From: Bog-257 sp963846715
Lineage (GTDB): Bacteria; Acidobacteriota; Terriglobia; Terriglobales; Acidobacteriaceae
Reading direction: 5' to 3'
NCBI GenBank assembly: GCA_963846715.1
Contig: CAWJXA010000001.1
Coordinates: forward strand, 434,001-498,000
DNA length: 64,000 bases
Below are positions 16,127-24,991 of the stretch, in pieces. The position numbers and the translations under genes were made by a program. A model generated the notes under the pieces. The model ran no database searches. It saw only the letters and a program-made list of their open reading frames with translations, and was not told the origin of the DNA. Numbering within the stretch: the first letter of the stretch is position 1; the number at the start of each line of letters is the position of its first letter.

Positions 16127-16991
16127 TTCTCTCCTCCTCGGCGAAGGGCGTTGTTGCCCTCGCGATCTGGAGCGAGATTACGGTTGAATGGGATCGAGAG
16201 TCCTTGAACGGAACTTGAATTTTTCTGAAAGAAAGCTGGAAGGGCCTTTGGCGACGAAAAGCACGGCTCGATACCCAGTTCGCGAAGTCCACAAGGAACC
16301 GAGCCTACGGTTGCACCATTAGATCGGGGAAAAAATCGTTTTGCACCGAGGAGCCCAGACTCGACATCTCGATTCGAAACAAGCAGCAACTCTCGGATCG
16401 GTCGGCCAATTCGAAGTTGGCGCTAAACCGGCTTGTACGAGATTACTCCCGGGAAGTCTTGCTGTATCTGAAGCGCCCACCGCGGAAAAGTCGGCAGTCG
16501 GATGATCCTTGGCCGGGCGCTTCGGGTACACTTGGCCGGCATCCGGGAACCGCATTGGCCCGCCACTTGGACGTAAAACGCCCTTCCCTTTCTTGCGACT
16601 TACGGCGTGTCGTCCGCTCTCAGTCGGCGGTTTGCCGACTACACGCTCATGTGGATTTCGTGGACGGCGTTTTGCGGGAGCAATCTCCCATAATGAGACT
16701 TTTGGACAACCGAGGGGCAAACGATGGCTCGACGAGCGTTGCATCGGGATCTTCCGGTACATATCGTCCGCATGCTCCCTCCCCCTGCACCTTAAGACCG
16801 TAAGAGCAGAGAGCGACAAAGCCATCTCCTTCGGGTTATTACTTGAGCTTGCAGAAGGAGCCACAGGCTGTGCCCGTCGTGCCTGATGGGCGTCGGCTAT
16901 GAGACACTATCCATTTCCATATGAAATTTCTCGCACTCGCCCTCTTCGCACTCTCATTTCGTCTCATTTCGTATATCCATCTGACAGGCGA
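16127..16991. repeat. Long intergenic region with short repeats
   Basis: No gene is supported in these 865 bases. A copy of the repeat at 11527 lies at 16585-16653 (CCCTTTCTTGCGACTTACGG, GTGTCGTCCGCTCTCAGTCG). The small open frames overlap one another on both strands and lack ribosome sites. Confidence 0.5.
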
Positions 16992-17630
16992 ATGATGGCG
17001 TCTTCCACCCTGCTCACGCACAGTTCCGAACATTCCAGATTCAAAACCGTTCTCTGGATCTTCCTTGGTCTCGCTGCGCTCTTTGTCTTCATCACTTCAG
17101 AAGTTCTTCTCGTAACCGATTACCACATGTATCATGCCTACCGGCTGCAGGTCATCGCCGATCGCCATCTCCTCATCCCCCATACACTCTCCGGCATCAT
17201 CGCTCTCCTAGCCGGTCCTATGCAGTTCTCGTCGCGCCTTCGCCAGCGTCACTTGAAATTCCATCGGGTCCTCGGCCGCATTTATGTCGTCTGCGTCTTT
17301 GTCGGTGCCTTGACCGGGATCGCCCTCGCCTCCGGCCGCCCCGGCCTGCCCGGAACCTCCATGCAGGCCGCCGCCTGGATCGTCTGCACCACCGTCGCCT
17401 TGATCACTGCGCGTAATCGTCAAATCGTCCAGCATCGCCAATGGATGATTCGCTCCTATGCAGTCACGTTCACCTTCGTCTCCAGCCGCGTGCTCAATCT
17501 CTGGCCCCGCTACTGGAGCCATCTTGGCGACACCCTCTCCGCCGTCGGCGTCATCGCGTTTACGCTCGTTTCCCTGCTTGTTGTCGACGTCGGCCTCAAC
17601 TGGCGCGCGCTCACCACCCGTCGTGCCTGA
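16992..17630 (+). CDS. DUF2306-like membrane protein
   Basis: A 212-residue membrane protein with about six hydrophobic helices and conserved polar residues within them (HTLSGIIALLAGPMQFSSRL, HRVLGRIYVVCVFVGALTGI, HRQWMIRSYAVTF). These are hallmarks of the DUF2306 / YesX-like family. The spaced His residues (residues 55-140) could bind haem or metal, but that is not shown. ATG 16992 is preferred to the upstream start at 16899, whose first 31 residues are repeat-like. The function is unknown. There is no operon partner. Confidence 0.78.
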   Translation: MMASSTLLTHSSEHSRFKTVLWIFLGLAALFVFITSEVLLVTDYHMYHAYRLQVIADRHLLIPHTLSGIIALLAGPMQFSSRLRQRHLKFHRVLGRIYVVCVFVGALTGIALASGRPGLPGTSMQAAAWIVCTTVALITARNRQIVQHRQWMIRSYAVTFTFVSSRVLNLWPRYWSHLGDTLSAVGVIAFTLVSLLVVDVGLNWRALTTRRA

Positions 17631-17959
17631 TAGTCGCCGACTATGGGTTCAATAGGAATTCTCATCCTCGGTGATGGAGTGGCAGGATGTGCCAACTCTG
17701 ATCGCGCTCGCCGCGAGGGACGAGCGATGATCTTCCGGTTCGTGACTGTCACGGTAGCTCACATGAACAAATTGTCACGATCAAAAGCCCATCGTAGGCG
17801 TCTAAGAATAGTGAATCCCTGTATTCCAACGAAAGTGACACCGAGGACTGCGATTCCCAGCGGAGGCAGCGTTGCACACGTCTCCTTCGAGCTCCCGGAC
17901 GCTCAGAGAAGCTATGCGGCTCCGGGCTCAACAAGTTCGCAAACGTAATTCTGGATCAA

Positions 17960-19117
17960 ATGAAGCTGCACAAACTGAATATCGGTATTATCGGCGGCGG
18001 AATTGGCGGCGTTGCCGCGGCGGTGGCGCTCCACCGTTCGGGCATTCAAACGACAGTCTATGAGAGGGCTACCGAGTTCCGCGAAGTCGGCGCGGGTATG
18101 ATGCTCTGGCCCAACGCCACGCGCGTTCTAAAGGAATTCGGCCTGCTTGAAAGGGTAGCGGCATCGAGCGGTTCAAGCCAGCATTTTCTCGTTCGCTGCA
18201 GTGCGGGTACGATCCTTATGGACATTGCGCTGGGCCGGTTTGAGGTGCCCGCGCTGTGCACACGCCGCTCTGACCTGCTAGATGCATTGCTCTCGGCCCT
18301 GCCGCCCGAACGGATCCGCCTCGGCCACGATTTCGAATCCTTCGAGCACCGAAAGGCCAGCGTCAGAGTTAACTTCTCCGGGAGTGTGTCAGGAGGCGGT
18401 AGCTCTGTGGAACATGACTTCGTTATTGGTGCCGATGGTATCCGCTCGCGCGTCCGGTCTCAGCTATTGGGAGTCCACGAACCCATCTACCGGGGCTACA
18501 CCATCTGGCGCGGGCTGGCGCGTCTTATGAGCGCTGTTCCGTCCGGCTCGAACAGCGAAACCTGGGGGCGAGGAAAACGCTTCGGCATCCTCAATACCGG
18601 CGGCGACAGGTTCACCTGGTACGCCACCGCAAACACCGATTCGGGCCATGTCGATTCTTCCGAAGGGCGGCAGGGTGAACTCCTGCAGATGTTCGCGGGC
18701 TGGCACGAACCGATAGAGCGTTTGATCGGCGCGACGGACGAAGGCAGCATTCTGAAAAACGGCGCTTACGATCTCGCACCGCTGAAGCGCTGGGGACATG
18801 GACGAATCATGTTGCTCGGCGATGCCGCCCATCCGTGTACGCCAAATCTCGGATTGGGAGGTTGCATGGCTCTCGAAGACGCCCTTGTCCTTGCGAAATC
18901 GTTTTGCAAAGAGGCTTCTCCCGAATCAGCTCTGCGCCGCTACGAATCGCTGCGCCGCGGGCGCACTCGCCATGTGCAGCAACGCTCGCTTTTGATGGGC
19001 CAAATCGGGCAATGGGAGAATCGGCTCGCCGCGGGCGGACGCCAAATGGTGACAAGTATGCTTCCGCACGAGATTTTTGAACGTAATTTAAGGAGGGTCT
19101 ATTCTTATGCGACGTAG
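17960..19117 (+). CDS. FAD-dependent monooxygenase (UbiH / salicylate hydroxylase-like)
   Basis: Group A flavoprotein monooxygenase, 385 residues. The FAD motif IGIIGGGIGGVAAAVALHRS starts at residue 8. The DG motif is GADGIRSRVRS near 155, and the GD motif is LLGDAAHPCTPNLGLGGCMA near 285. These proteins hydroxylate aromatic substrates with NAD(P)H and O2. The substrate cannot be read from sequence, and the His/Cys variation in the GD motif is within the family range. The start is ATG with no strong ribosome site. Bases 17631-17959 upstream show no gene. Confidence 0.88.
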   Translation: MKLHKLNIGIIGGGIGGVAAAVALHRSGIQTTVYERATEFREVGAGMMLWPNATRVLKEFGLLERVAASSGSSQHFLVRCSAGTILMDIALGRFEVPALCTRRSDLLDALLSALPPERIRLGHDFESFEHRKASVRVNFSGSVSGGGSSVEHDFVIGADGIRSRVRSQLLGVHEPIYRGYTIWRGLARLMSAVPSGSNSETWGRGKRFGILNTGGDRFTWYATANTDSGHVDSSEGRQGELLQMFAGWHEPIERLIGATDEGSILKNGAYDLAPLKRWGHGRIMLLGDAAHPCTPNLGLGGCMALEDALVLAKSFCKEASPESALRRYESLRRGRTRHVQQRSLLMGQIGQWENRLAAGGRQMVTSMLPHEIFERNLRRVYSYAT

Positions 19118-19198
19118 AGTCCTGCCCCGCCTTCTTTATGGGACCGCAGTCTAACTTCTATGCGGCGGTTTATTCATCAATCACCCCTACGAGGAGAA

Positions 19199-19816
19199 AT
19201 GAATCGAAAACAGCTAAGTCTTCGTGTACCGTGCCTGCCGGTTCTGGTAGTTGCGTTGTTTGCCTTGATTTCACCTCTGGCGGCCCAGCAAACCGAACTG
19301 AAGTTGGATCCAGCGAAAACGCGAATCGACTGGACCCTCGGCGCGACCTTGCATACGGTGGAAGGCACTTTCCGGCTGAAGTCGGGCGATATGGTGTTTA
19401 ACCCCAAGACCGGAGAAGCCAGCGGACAACTGATCGTTGATGCTACGAGTGGTGACAGTGGGAACAAGAAGCGTGACGCTGATATGAACAGAAACGTTCT
19501 GGAGAGCGCGAAATATCCGGAGATCGTTTTTTCTCCTAAGCACGTTACCGGATTCATGCCTGGTCAAGCATCGTCAACGGTCCAACTGGCCGGGATCTTC
19601 ACGATCCACGGCGCGTCCCACGAACTCACCCTTACAGTGCCCTTCACCGCAAACAACACATCCGTTGAGGCCCACACCAAGTTTTCGATTCCCTTCGAAG
19701 AATGGGGTATGAAAAATCCCAGCAACATGTTTCTAAAGGTCGATAAAGTAGTGCAACTCAGCATCACCGCAGTCGGCGAACTGCAACCCGTCACGCAACC
19801 ATCCGCGGGCCGCTAG
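19199..19816 (+). CDS. Exported YceI family protein
   Basis: A 205-residue periplasmic lipocalin-like protein. ATG 19199 follows GAGGAG and gives a signal peptide (LPVLVVALFALISPLAAQQ). The YceI features are SGQLIVDATSGDSGNKKRDADM, YPEIVFSPKHV and the Gly-Met-Lys-Asn-Pro end motif. YceI folds bind long-chain isoprenoids or fatty amides; no ligand is shown here. The ATG at 19160 lies before the ribosome site and is rejected. It is 80 bases after the monooxygenase and may be co-transcribed with it. Confidence 0.88.
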   Translation: MNRKQLSLRVPCLPVLVVALFALISPLAAQQTELKLDPAKTRIDWTLGATLHTVEGTFRLKSGDMVFNPKTGEASGQLIVDATSGDSGNKKRDADMNRNVLESAKYPEIVFSPKHVTGFMPGQASSTVQLAGIFTIHGASHELTLTVPFTANNTSVEAHTKFSIPFEEWGMKNPSNMFLKVDKVVQLSITAVGELQPVTQPSAGR

Positions 19817-20301
19817 CTATTGCCAAATGGGTTTGCCACAACCCCGACAAGACATGCAAGGACAGTGGTCACAGGATTCATTGTGACTAAGCCAAGCACC
19901 AACTCGGTGAAGACAGGAGATCCTACGCTAGAGGAACACGCACGGTTGCAAGAGCGCCTCAAGCTTGCGTTCAGAACAGCGTGCCGATTTCGGTCGCGAC
20001 GAATACCTGCCCGATACACAGATCGAAGCGATAGCTGCGTGGGCCCTGGGCCAGCGCTTGAGTGTGCATCGTGATTGGGCAGAATTCCGAATGACAACTA
20101 ACCCCTGCGCTTCCGATCATTTTAAGAACGGCCGCTTCTTCGTAAAACGCCCAACTCGCGGAAGTGATTCCCGCAGAAGCTGGCCGCAAGTCAGGCTGGA
20201 GAAAGCCACTCACCCGCGCTCCCGTCGAGTCAGAACAATCCCGAGACACGCACTCCATCGAGTGACGCTACCTTCACATTCTCAAAAGTGCTCTCTTCGC
20301 T
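19817..20301. other. Intergenic region without recognised gene
   Basis: These 485 bases lie between convergent genes. Only overlapping short frames without ribosome sites are present. GTAAAACGCCCAACTCGCGG near 20142 resembles sequence near 13160. Confidence 0.4.
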
Positions 20302-21159
20302 CTATGGGGTCACCGGGGTCGGAGCCGTCTTGGGAGTGGCAAGGTATCCGGTGATGCTGTTCTTGTTGGCGGTAAATACCACCACCTCGTAAAGCAGCTT
20401 GTCGCGGCCAGTGTAGAACTGCAACGGCTCTCCAATGGTGCGATCTTTCTTCTCGATGGTGCGATCGTCGGAAATCACGTTGAGGGTGAACTTGCTCTTT
20501 TTAGGATCGACCTTCTTCAGTTGCAGGCTGATGGTCGACACCGGAGTGCGCGCGTTCTTCTGCAGGGTGAAGTCGTAGTAGTTACGGTCGCCCTTGCGCT
20601 TCAGGATGTCCAACTCGGACGCGGTGTGCGCGATGAGTCCGCTTTGCACACCGAGGTCGCCAATGGCACGCTCGAGCTTGGCGTTGGTGGCAGCCAGGTC
20701 GGTCTGCGTCTTCTGAATATCGGTCTTGGCGGAGCCCACTTCTGTCTTAACACCGCTGACCTCGGTATTGACCGCGGCGATTTGCTGGCCCTGCTGGGTC
20801 TGCGCGGCGCTAAGCTTGGCAGCTGCGGCTTTCTGCTGGCGGTCGAGTTCAGCGGCACGGCGGGCGAGTTCCTGCTTGGTCATTCCGACCTCTGAAGTGA
20901 GCGCCTGCCGGAACTCCGACGAGGTGGTATGAATGCGATTTCCCAGCTCGACCTGCGCAGTTTCCAGAATCCGTTGCTTCTGCTCCATCGCCATCAGGCG
21001 CGTTCTCATGTCGTAGATGAAATATCCCGAAGCGATCATGTAAATAACGGCAACGCCTATTAGAATGTAGGCAAGAATTTCGTTCCGTCGAGAGGGCGAC
21101 GGAGACGGAGGAGGAAGTTGCCTTTCTTCCGGAGGATTAGTCACACTATCAAACTGCAT
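20302..21159 (-). CDS. Single-pass membrane protein with long coiled coil
   Basis: I do not recognise a named family. The 285-residue product begins with a Pro-rich cytoplasmic tail (RQLPPPSPSPSRR), then one membrane helix (ILAYILIGVAVIYMIASGYF) at about residues 29-50. An alanine/glutamine-rich coiled coil with heptad pattern runs to about residue 190. The compact C-terminal domain (NYYDFTLQKNARTPVSTISL, DRTIGEPLQFYTG) looks beta-rich. The layout suggests an envelope spacer or tether. ATG 21159 has AAAGGA at good spacing. Confidence 0.7.
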   Translation of the reverse strand: MQFDSVTNPPEERQLPPPSPSPSRRNEILAYILIGVAVIYMIASGYFIYDMRTRLMAMEQKQRILETAQVELGNRIHTTSSEFRQALTSEVGMTKQELARRAAELDRQQKAAAAKLSAAQTQQGQQIAAVNTEVSGVKTEVGSAKTDIQKTQTDLAATNAKLERAIGDLGVQSGLIAHTASELDILKRKGDRNYYDFTLQKNARTPVSTISLQLKKVDPKKSKFTLNVISDDRTIEKKDRTIGEPLQFYTGRDKLLYEVVVFTANKNSITGYLATPKTAPTPVTP

Positions 21160-21644
21160 CAATGAATCCTTTCGTTCGCGCTACTCCCGATTCTCTGGGA
21201 GCCAGAATGACCTGTCAAATGGGCATCGCATGGATAGACGAATTGGCGACGCGTTGGACAGCAAGGGAATTCCTGAATTGCTTCTACTAAACGCTTTTGG
21301 AGTTTCTGTATCCGGCGGGACGGTCGACTTCCAGGTTGTCATCACGAACGGCCTTAGGTAAGTGCGCGAGAACTAGCCTTCGCTTGCGATGGTGGTACAA
21401 AGCAACAGAAAACCAGCGCCGCAGGCGCGACTCAGTCTAGCCACGCACGCAGCCGCAGGCGGAGTGCTGGGAAAAGTGAGAAAGAATCCGAGTCCCCCGG
21501 GGACGACAGACTGCTCACGCACACACTTAAGGCAGTGATGGATCTGCTGTTTCACGGGCCCGTGGTCCCACCGCACACGACAGCAGATTCCTCGCTTCGC
21601 TCGTAATGGCAATTCCTACGGAGAACGTCCACTACAATCGAATT
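21160..21644. repeat. Intergenic region with hairpin repeats
   Basis: No gene is seen. GAGTCCCCCGGGGACGACAG, then CTGCTCACGCACACACTTAA near 21491-21532, resembles GAGTCCCTTCAGGGACGACA and GTTCTCACGCACACTCT near 1021-1060, so the two belong to one repeat family. The last part, GATTCCTCGCTTCGCTCG, also looks repeat-derived. Confidence 0.45.
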
Positions 21645-22715
21645 GTGAAGACTTGGGACGTGGTGATCATTGGCGGCGGCGTCATTGGACTGTCGCTGGC
21701 GTGGCGTTTGCGGCGCGATGGCGCCAGCGTGCTGATCGTTGAGAAGGGTGAGCCTGGCCGCGAAGCCACCCATGCCGCGGGAGGCATGATTGCTCACTGC
21801 GATCCGCACAATCCGCCTGCGCTGGCTCCGCTCATCGCCGCCAGCGCCCGCATGTATCCGCAATTCGTGCGCGAGTTGCGCGATGAGTCGTTCGAGTCGC
21901 CCGACCTGCGAAACGCCGGCACCATAGCTTTCCTGGAGGATGATGAGGGGCCGAGTTGTGACTCGGCGCGGCCTCTGGCAGATGACGAACTCGCGCGACT
22001 GGAGCCGCTAGTTGCTTTGCGCGGGCGAAGCTACTTCCTTCCGGAGAGCAGCGTCGATCCTCGAAAGCTGGCGAGCGCGCTGGAGAAGACTCTGCGACAT
22101 CAAGGCGTGGACTTCGTCACGGGCTCGCCGGTCAACGAGGTTGCGGTGCTGGCGGGACGCGCTGCCGGCGTACGGACTGCGAAATCTTTTTATGCGGGCG
22201 ATGCCGTCGTGAACTGCGCGGGCGCCTGGGCATCACTGATGAAACCCTTCGGCATGCCTACTCGTCCGGTGAAAGGCCAAATGGTCAGCGTCGTGCCTCA
22301 ACCGGGAGCGCATCGTCCGGGACCTCTGATCCAGCACGTCATCCGCACGCCCGAGGTCTACATCATTCCGCGCAGCGATGGCCGCATTGTGCTGGGCGCT
22401 ACCGTGGAAGAAGCCGGCTTCGACAAGCGCGTCGATCCCGACACCATTCAGCGCTTGCAGAAGGCGGCCGCTGCAGTCGTGCCGGCGATCGGCGAGATGC
22501 GCATCCATGAAGTTTGGGCTGGACTGCGTCCCGGGTCGCCGGATGACCTGCCCATCCTCGGGGCTACGGCGCTGCCGGGATACTTCGCGGCGACTGGTCA
22601 CTATCGCGATGGAATCATGCTTTCGCCCGTTACCGCTCATGTGATGACCCAACTGCTCACGGGCCACACTCCAGATTGCGATCTCGCGCCATTCTCGCCG
22701 CTGCGATTCGGGTGA
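21645..22715 (+). CDS. thiO: Glycine oxidase ThiO
   Basis: FAD-dependent amino-acid oxidase of the DAO family, 356 residues. It oxidises glycine to iminoacetate, the precursor used for the thiazole ring of thiamine. The FAD motif VVIIGGGVIGLSLAWRLR is at the N-terminus. EATHAAGGMIAHCDP is the ThiO active-site segment, and the C-terminal GLRPGSPDDLPILGAT and GHYRDGIMLSPVTA complete the fold. GTG 21645 is chosen because it gives the usual MKTWDVVIIGGG start, while the ATG at 21606 lies in repeat-like sequence. No other thi gene is adjacent. Confidence 0.88.
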   Translation: MKTWDVVIIGGGVIGLSLAWRLRRDGASVLIVEKGEPGREATHAAGGMIAHCDPHNPPALAPLIAASARMYPQFVRELRDESFESPDLRNAGTIAFLEDDEGPSCDSARPLADDELARLEPLVALRGRSYFLPESSVDPRKLASALEKTLRHQGVDFVTGSPVNEVAVLAGRAAGVRTAKSFYAGDAVVNCAGAWASLMKPFGMPTRPVKGQMVSVVPQPGAHRPGPLIQHVIRTPEVYIIPRSDGRIVLGATVEEAGFDKRVDPDTIQRLQKAAAAVVPAIGEMRIHEVWAGLRPGSPDDLPILGATALPGYFAATGHYRDGIMLSPVTAHVMTQLLTGHTPDCDLAPFSPLRFG

Positions 22716-23070
22716 GTTCACCACGGAGACACGGGGAGCACGGAGCGGCTATCCGGTCCGCTGCGGCGGAGTCTAGCAGGCTACTGAAAAAGTCCGTTTC
22801 AACAATGTTTTGAAGGGGCGTCGGGTGCCCCACACATTCGCGGGTTTCGAATGTGTGGGATCAAGAGTCGCTCGAGGTTGTCTTTGCGGACAGCATGGGA
22901 GTCTTGTGTCGCCGGCTGAAGCCGGCTCGGGAATCAATATAACCAGCCTACCCAGGACGCCGCTACGCTCCGTCCTGGGCTAACTTCATCGCCACCCCTT
23001 CGGGGTTCGAGCATTCACAAATCCAGAGCGGAGCCAACCAGGCCCGTGCGGCTTTAGAGCAGCGCTCGGG
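22716..23070. repeat. Cluster of interspersed repeats
   Basis: No gene is seen. In order: CACCACGGAGACACGGGGAG near 22720; a CAGGCTACTGAAAAAGTC word near 22779; the GGTGCCCCACACATTCGCGG, TTTCGAATGTGTGGG hairpin at 22824-22860; and the GTCGCCGGCTGAAGCCGGCT, CCAGGACGCCGCTACGCTCC, GTCCTGGGC block at about 22909-22980. Relatives are at 35860, 36009 and 41490. Confidence 0.6.
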
Positions 23071-23490
23071 CTACTCCAGCTCTTCCGGCTCCAGCGCGAT
23101 TCCCTTCTCGCCGGCGGCTTTCCTGTCCCAATATTTGCGGACCCAGGCTTCCCAACTCTTGCCGGCGGCAGTATCACGTCCGCTGAACGCCAGCGCGGCG
23201 ATGTCGGAATAAGGGATGGAAATCTTTTCGTGCGAATTCTGCGGAATGAGGCGCACGACGGAGGCGTCGAGCGTCGTCTCGTTGCGGCGATCGAAGATGT
23301 AGCCCTCCACGCGCGTGCCGTCCTTGCGCGTGATAGTGACGTCGCCGCGATAGTCAAATGCTTTCTCCAGCGCATCGCGCAGCTCGGCCTCGGTGGCCAG
23401 CTCGGGGATCCAGCCTTCGATCTGGTTGTGCTCTCGACCATCGACAACTTCAAGATGATCGACGTTCAGGTTATGTTGTGGCTCGGACAT
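23071..23490 (-). CDS. Conserved hypothetical protein, 139 aa
   Basis: I do not recognise a named family. It is a soluble acidic protein. The central beta-rich part (DVTITRKDGTRVEGYIFDRR, then SVVRLIPQNSHEKISIPYSD) resembles an SH3/LSM-like barrel with an exposed loop. The C-terminal helix contains KSWEAWVRKYWDRKAAGEK. It lies downstream of hpnH on the same strand, separated by 130 bases that include a long hairpin, so co-transcription is possible but not certain. Confidence 0.7.
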   Translation of the reverse strand: MSEPQHNLNVDHLEVVDGREHNQIEGWIPELATEAELRDALEKAFDYRGDVTITRKDGTRVEGYIFDRRNETTLDASVVRLIPQNSHEKISIPYSDIAALAFSGRDTAAGKSWEAWVRKYWDRKAAGEKGIALEPEELE

Positions 23491-23538
23491 GATTCGCTAT
23501 TCGCCTTTCGCTGTTCGCTCTGCGCCGGAATTCATATT

Positions 23539-23609
23539 CACCACTGAGGCACGGAGGTCACAGAGGATTTCATTTCTCTTTTCTCCGTGCTCTCCGTGCC
23601 TCCGTGGTG
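23539..23609. repeat. Long hairpin, 18-bp arms (CACCACTGAGGCACGGAG)
   Basis: CACCACTGAGGCACGGAG at 23539-23556 pairs with CTCCGTGCCTCCGTGGTG at 23592-23609 with one mismatch. It begins 11 bases beyond the stop of hpnH and could act as its terminator, although no clear T-run follows. A related partial copy lies near 22720. Confidence 0.55.
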
Positions 23610-23619
23610 AGAACACTCC

Positions 23620-24726
23620 TTAGGAGTTCGCATTTCCAATCTGCACCAGCGGATTGTACTCATGCACCGGCCGCGTCGTCTCTTTCAGCATCGCCAGCGC
23701 TTCATCGTCTTTATATTTGCTGGAGAAGGTGGCGCGCACGGTTCCCAGGAACCCTCGCAGCGAGCCGAAGGTGTCGTGCACGGCTGAGGCTTCGTATCCA
23801 CTGTGCACCATGCAGTTGGCGCACTGCGGATTGCCCGACTCGGTACCGTAGCGGTGCCACTCGGTCTCGCGCATCAACTCGTCGAAGGTGTCGGCGTAGC
23901 CGTCCTGCAGCAAGTAACAGGGCTTCTGCCAGCCGAAAAGGTTGAAGGTCGGCATGCCCCACGGGGTGCATGGGTAGTCGCGCTTGCCCATGAGGAATTC
24001 CAGAAACAGCGGCGACTGATTGAACACCCACTTGGCTTTGCGGTTCGACAACATCGCGCGGAACAGCCGTCGCGTGCGGGCGCGTCCGAGAAAGTGCTTC
24101 TGGTCAGGCGCCTTGTCATACGAGTAGCCCGGCGACAGCATCATGCCTTCAACGCCGAGGTCCATCATCTCGTCGAAGAACGCGCGGACGCTGTTGGGAT
24201 CGGCGCCATCGAAGAGCGTGGTGTTGGTGGTGACGCGGAAGCCGCGCTCCAAGGCTACCTTCATGCCGTCGAGAGCAAGGTCGAAGCCGCCTTCGCGGCA
24301 GACGGAAAAATCGTGGTGCTCGCGCTCGCCGTCCACGTGCACGGAGAACGTCAGATACTTGCTGGGCTTGAACAGGTCAATCTTCTCTTTGAGCAGCAGC
24401 GCGTTGGTGCAGAGGTAGATGTACTTCTTGCGCGCGACCAGGCCGTCCACGATCTCGGCGATCTGCGGATGCATCAGGGGCTCGCCGCCGGGGATGGACA
24501 CCATCGGGGCGCCGCACTCGTCGACTGCGCGGAAGCACTCGTCGGGCGAGAGATTCTGCTTGAGCACGTGCGCGGGATACTGGATCTTGCCGCATCCGGC
24601 GCAAGCCAGATTGCAGCGGAAGAGCGGCTCCAGCATCAGCACCAGCGGATAGCGCTTGCGGCCGTGGAGCTTTTGCTTCAGGACGTACGTGGCGACCGTC
24701 CACATCTGCGAAACTGGAACACCCAT
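23620..24726 (-). CDS. hpnH: Adenosyl-hopene transferase HpnH (radical SAM)
   Basis: Radical SAM enzyme that links a 5'-deoxyadenosyl group to diploptene, the first step of making extended C35 hopanoids for the membrane. The cluster-binding cysteines are in CNLACAGC near residue 38. The family features IPGGEPLMHPQI, YIYLCTNALLL and CTPWGMPTFNLFGWQKPCYL are present, with a C-terminal SPASM-like Cys set (CANC). At 368 residues it is full length. The start has GAGGTG upstream. No other hopanoid gene is in the window. Confidence 0.93.
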   Translation of the reverse strand: MGVPVSQMWTVATYVLKQKLHGRKRYPLVLMLEPLFRCNLACAGCGKIQYPAHVLKQNLSPDECFRAVDECGAPMVSIPGGEPLMHPQIAEIVDGLVARKKYIYLCTNALLLKEKIDLFKPSKYLTFSVHVDGEREHHDFSVCREGGFDLALDGMKVALERGFRVTTNTTLFDGADPNSVRAFFDEMMDLGVEGMMLSPGYSYDKAPDQKHFLGRARTRRLFRAMLSNRKAKWVFNQSPLFLEFLMGKRDYPCTPWGMPTFNLFGWQKPCYLLQDGYADTFDELMRETEWHRYGTESGNPQCANCMVHSGYEASAVHDTFGSLRGFLGTVRATFSSKYKDDEALAMLKETTRPVHEYNPLVQIGNANS

Positions 24727-24991
24727 GCGGTGAACACCTCGTGTGGCTGTCAGCCGTCAGCTTTCAGCCATCAGTTATCAGCCATCAGACAGACGCTTTT
24801 CGCTTTTCGCGTCGGAGCGCGCGAGATTCCGTTTGTCATCCTGAGCGACGAGCGCAGCAAGGAGTCGAAGGACCCCTATCCGCGTGGTGATCTTCTCACA
24901 GAACAAGAACGCGAACTCTCTTTCGCTTTTACAGGATTTATGGCATGATGTCAATGGCTACGGATCATGAACGGTCTTGGCGCGAACGACA
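24727..24991. other. Divergent promoter region with short repeats
   Basis: It holds TCAGCCGTCAG, TCAGCCATCAG and TCAGCCATCAG in close succession (about 24750-24790). GTCATCCTGAGCGACGAGCG, AAGGAGTCGAAGGACCCCTA near 24835 is similar in type to GAGCGCAGCGAAGCCGAGGG near 4144. No gene is seen. Confidence 0.4.

Noticed and set aside
24750..24790. TCAGCCATCAG repeats considered as a CRISPR-like array
   Set aside because: Units are adjacent without spacers of constant length, only three copies are present and no cas genes are near.
23803..24948. Long open frame antisense to hpnH
   Set aside because: It mirrors hpnH on the other strand, lacks a ribosome site and a recognisable domain, and reflects high GC codon bias.
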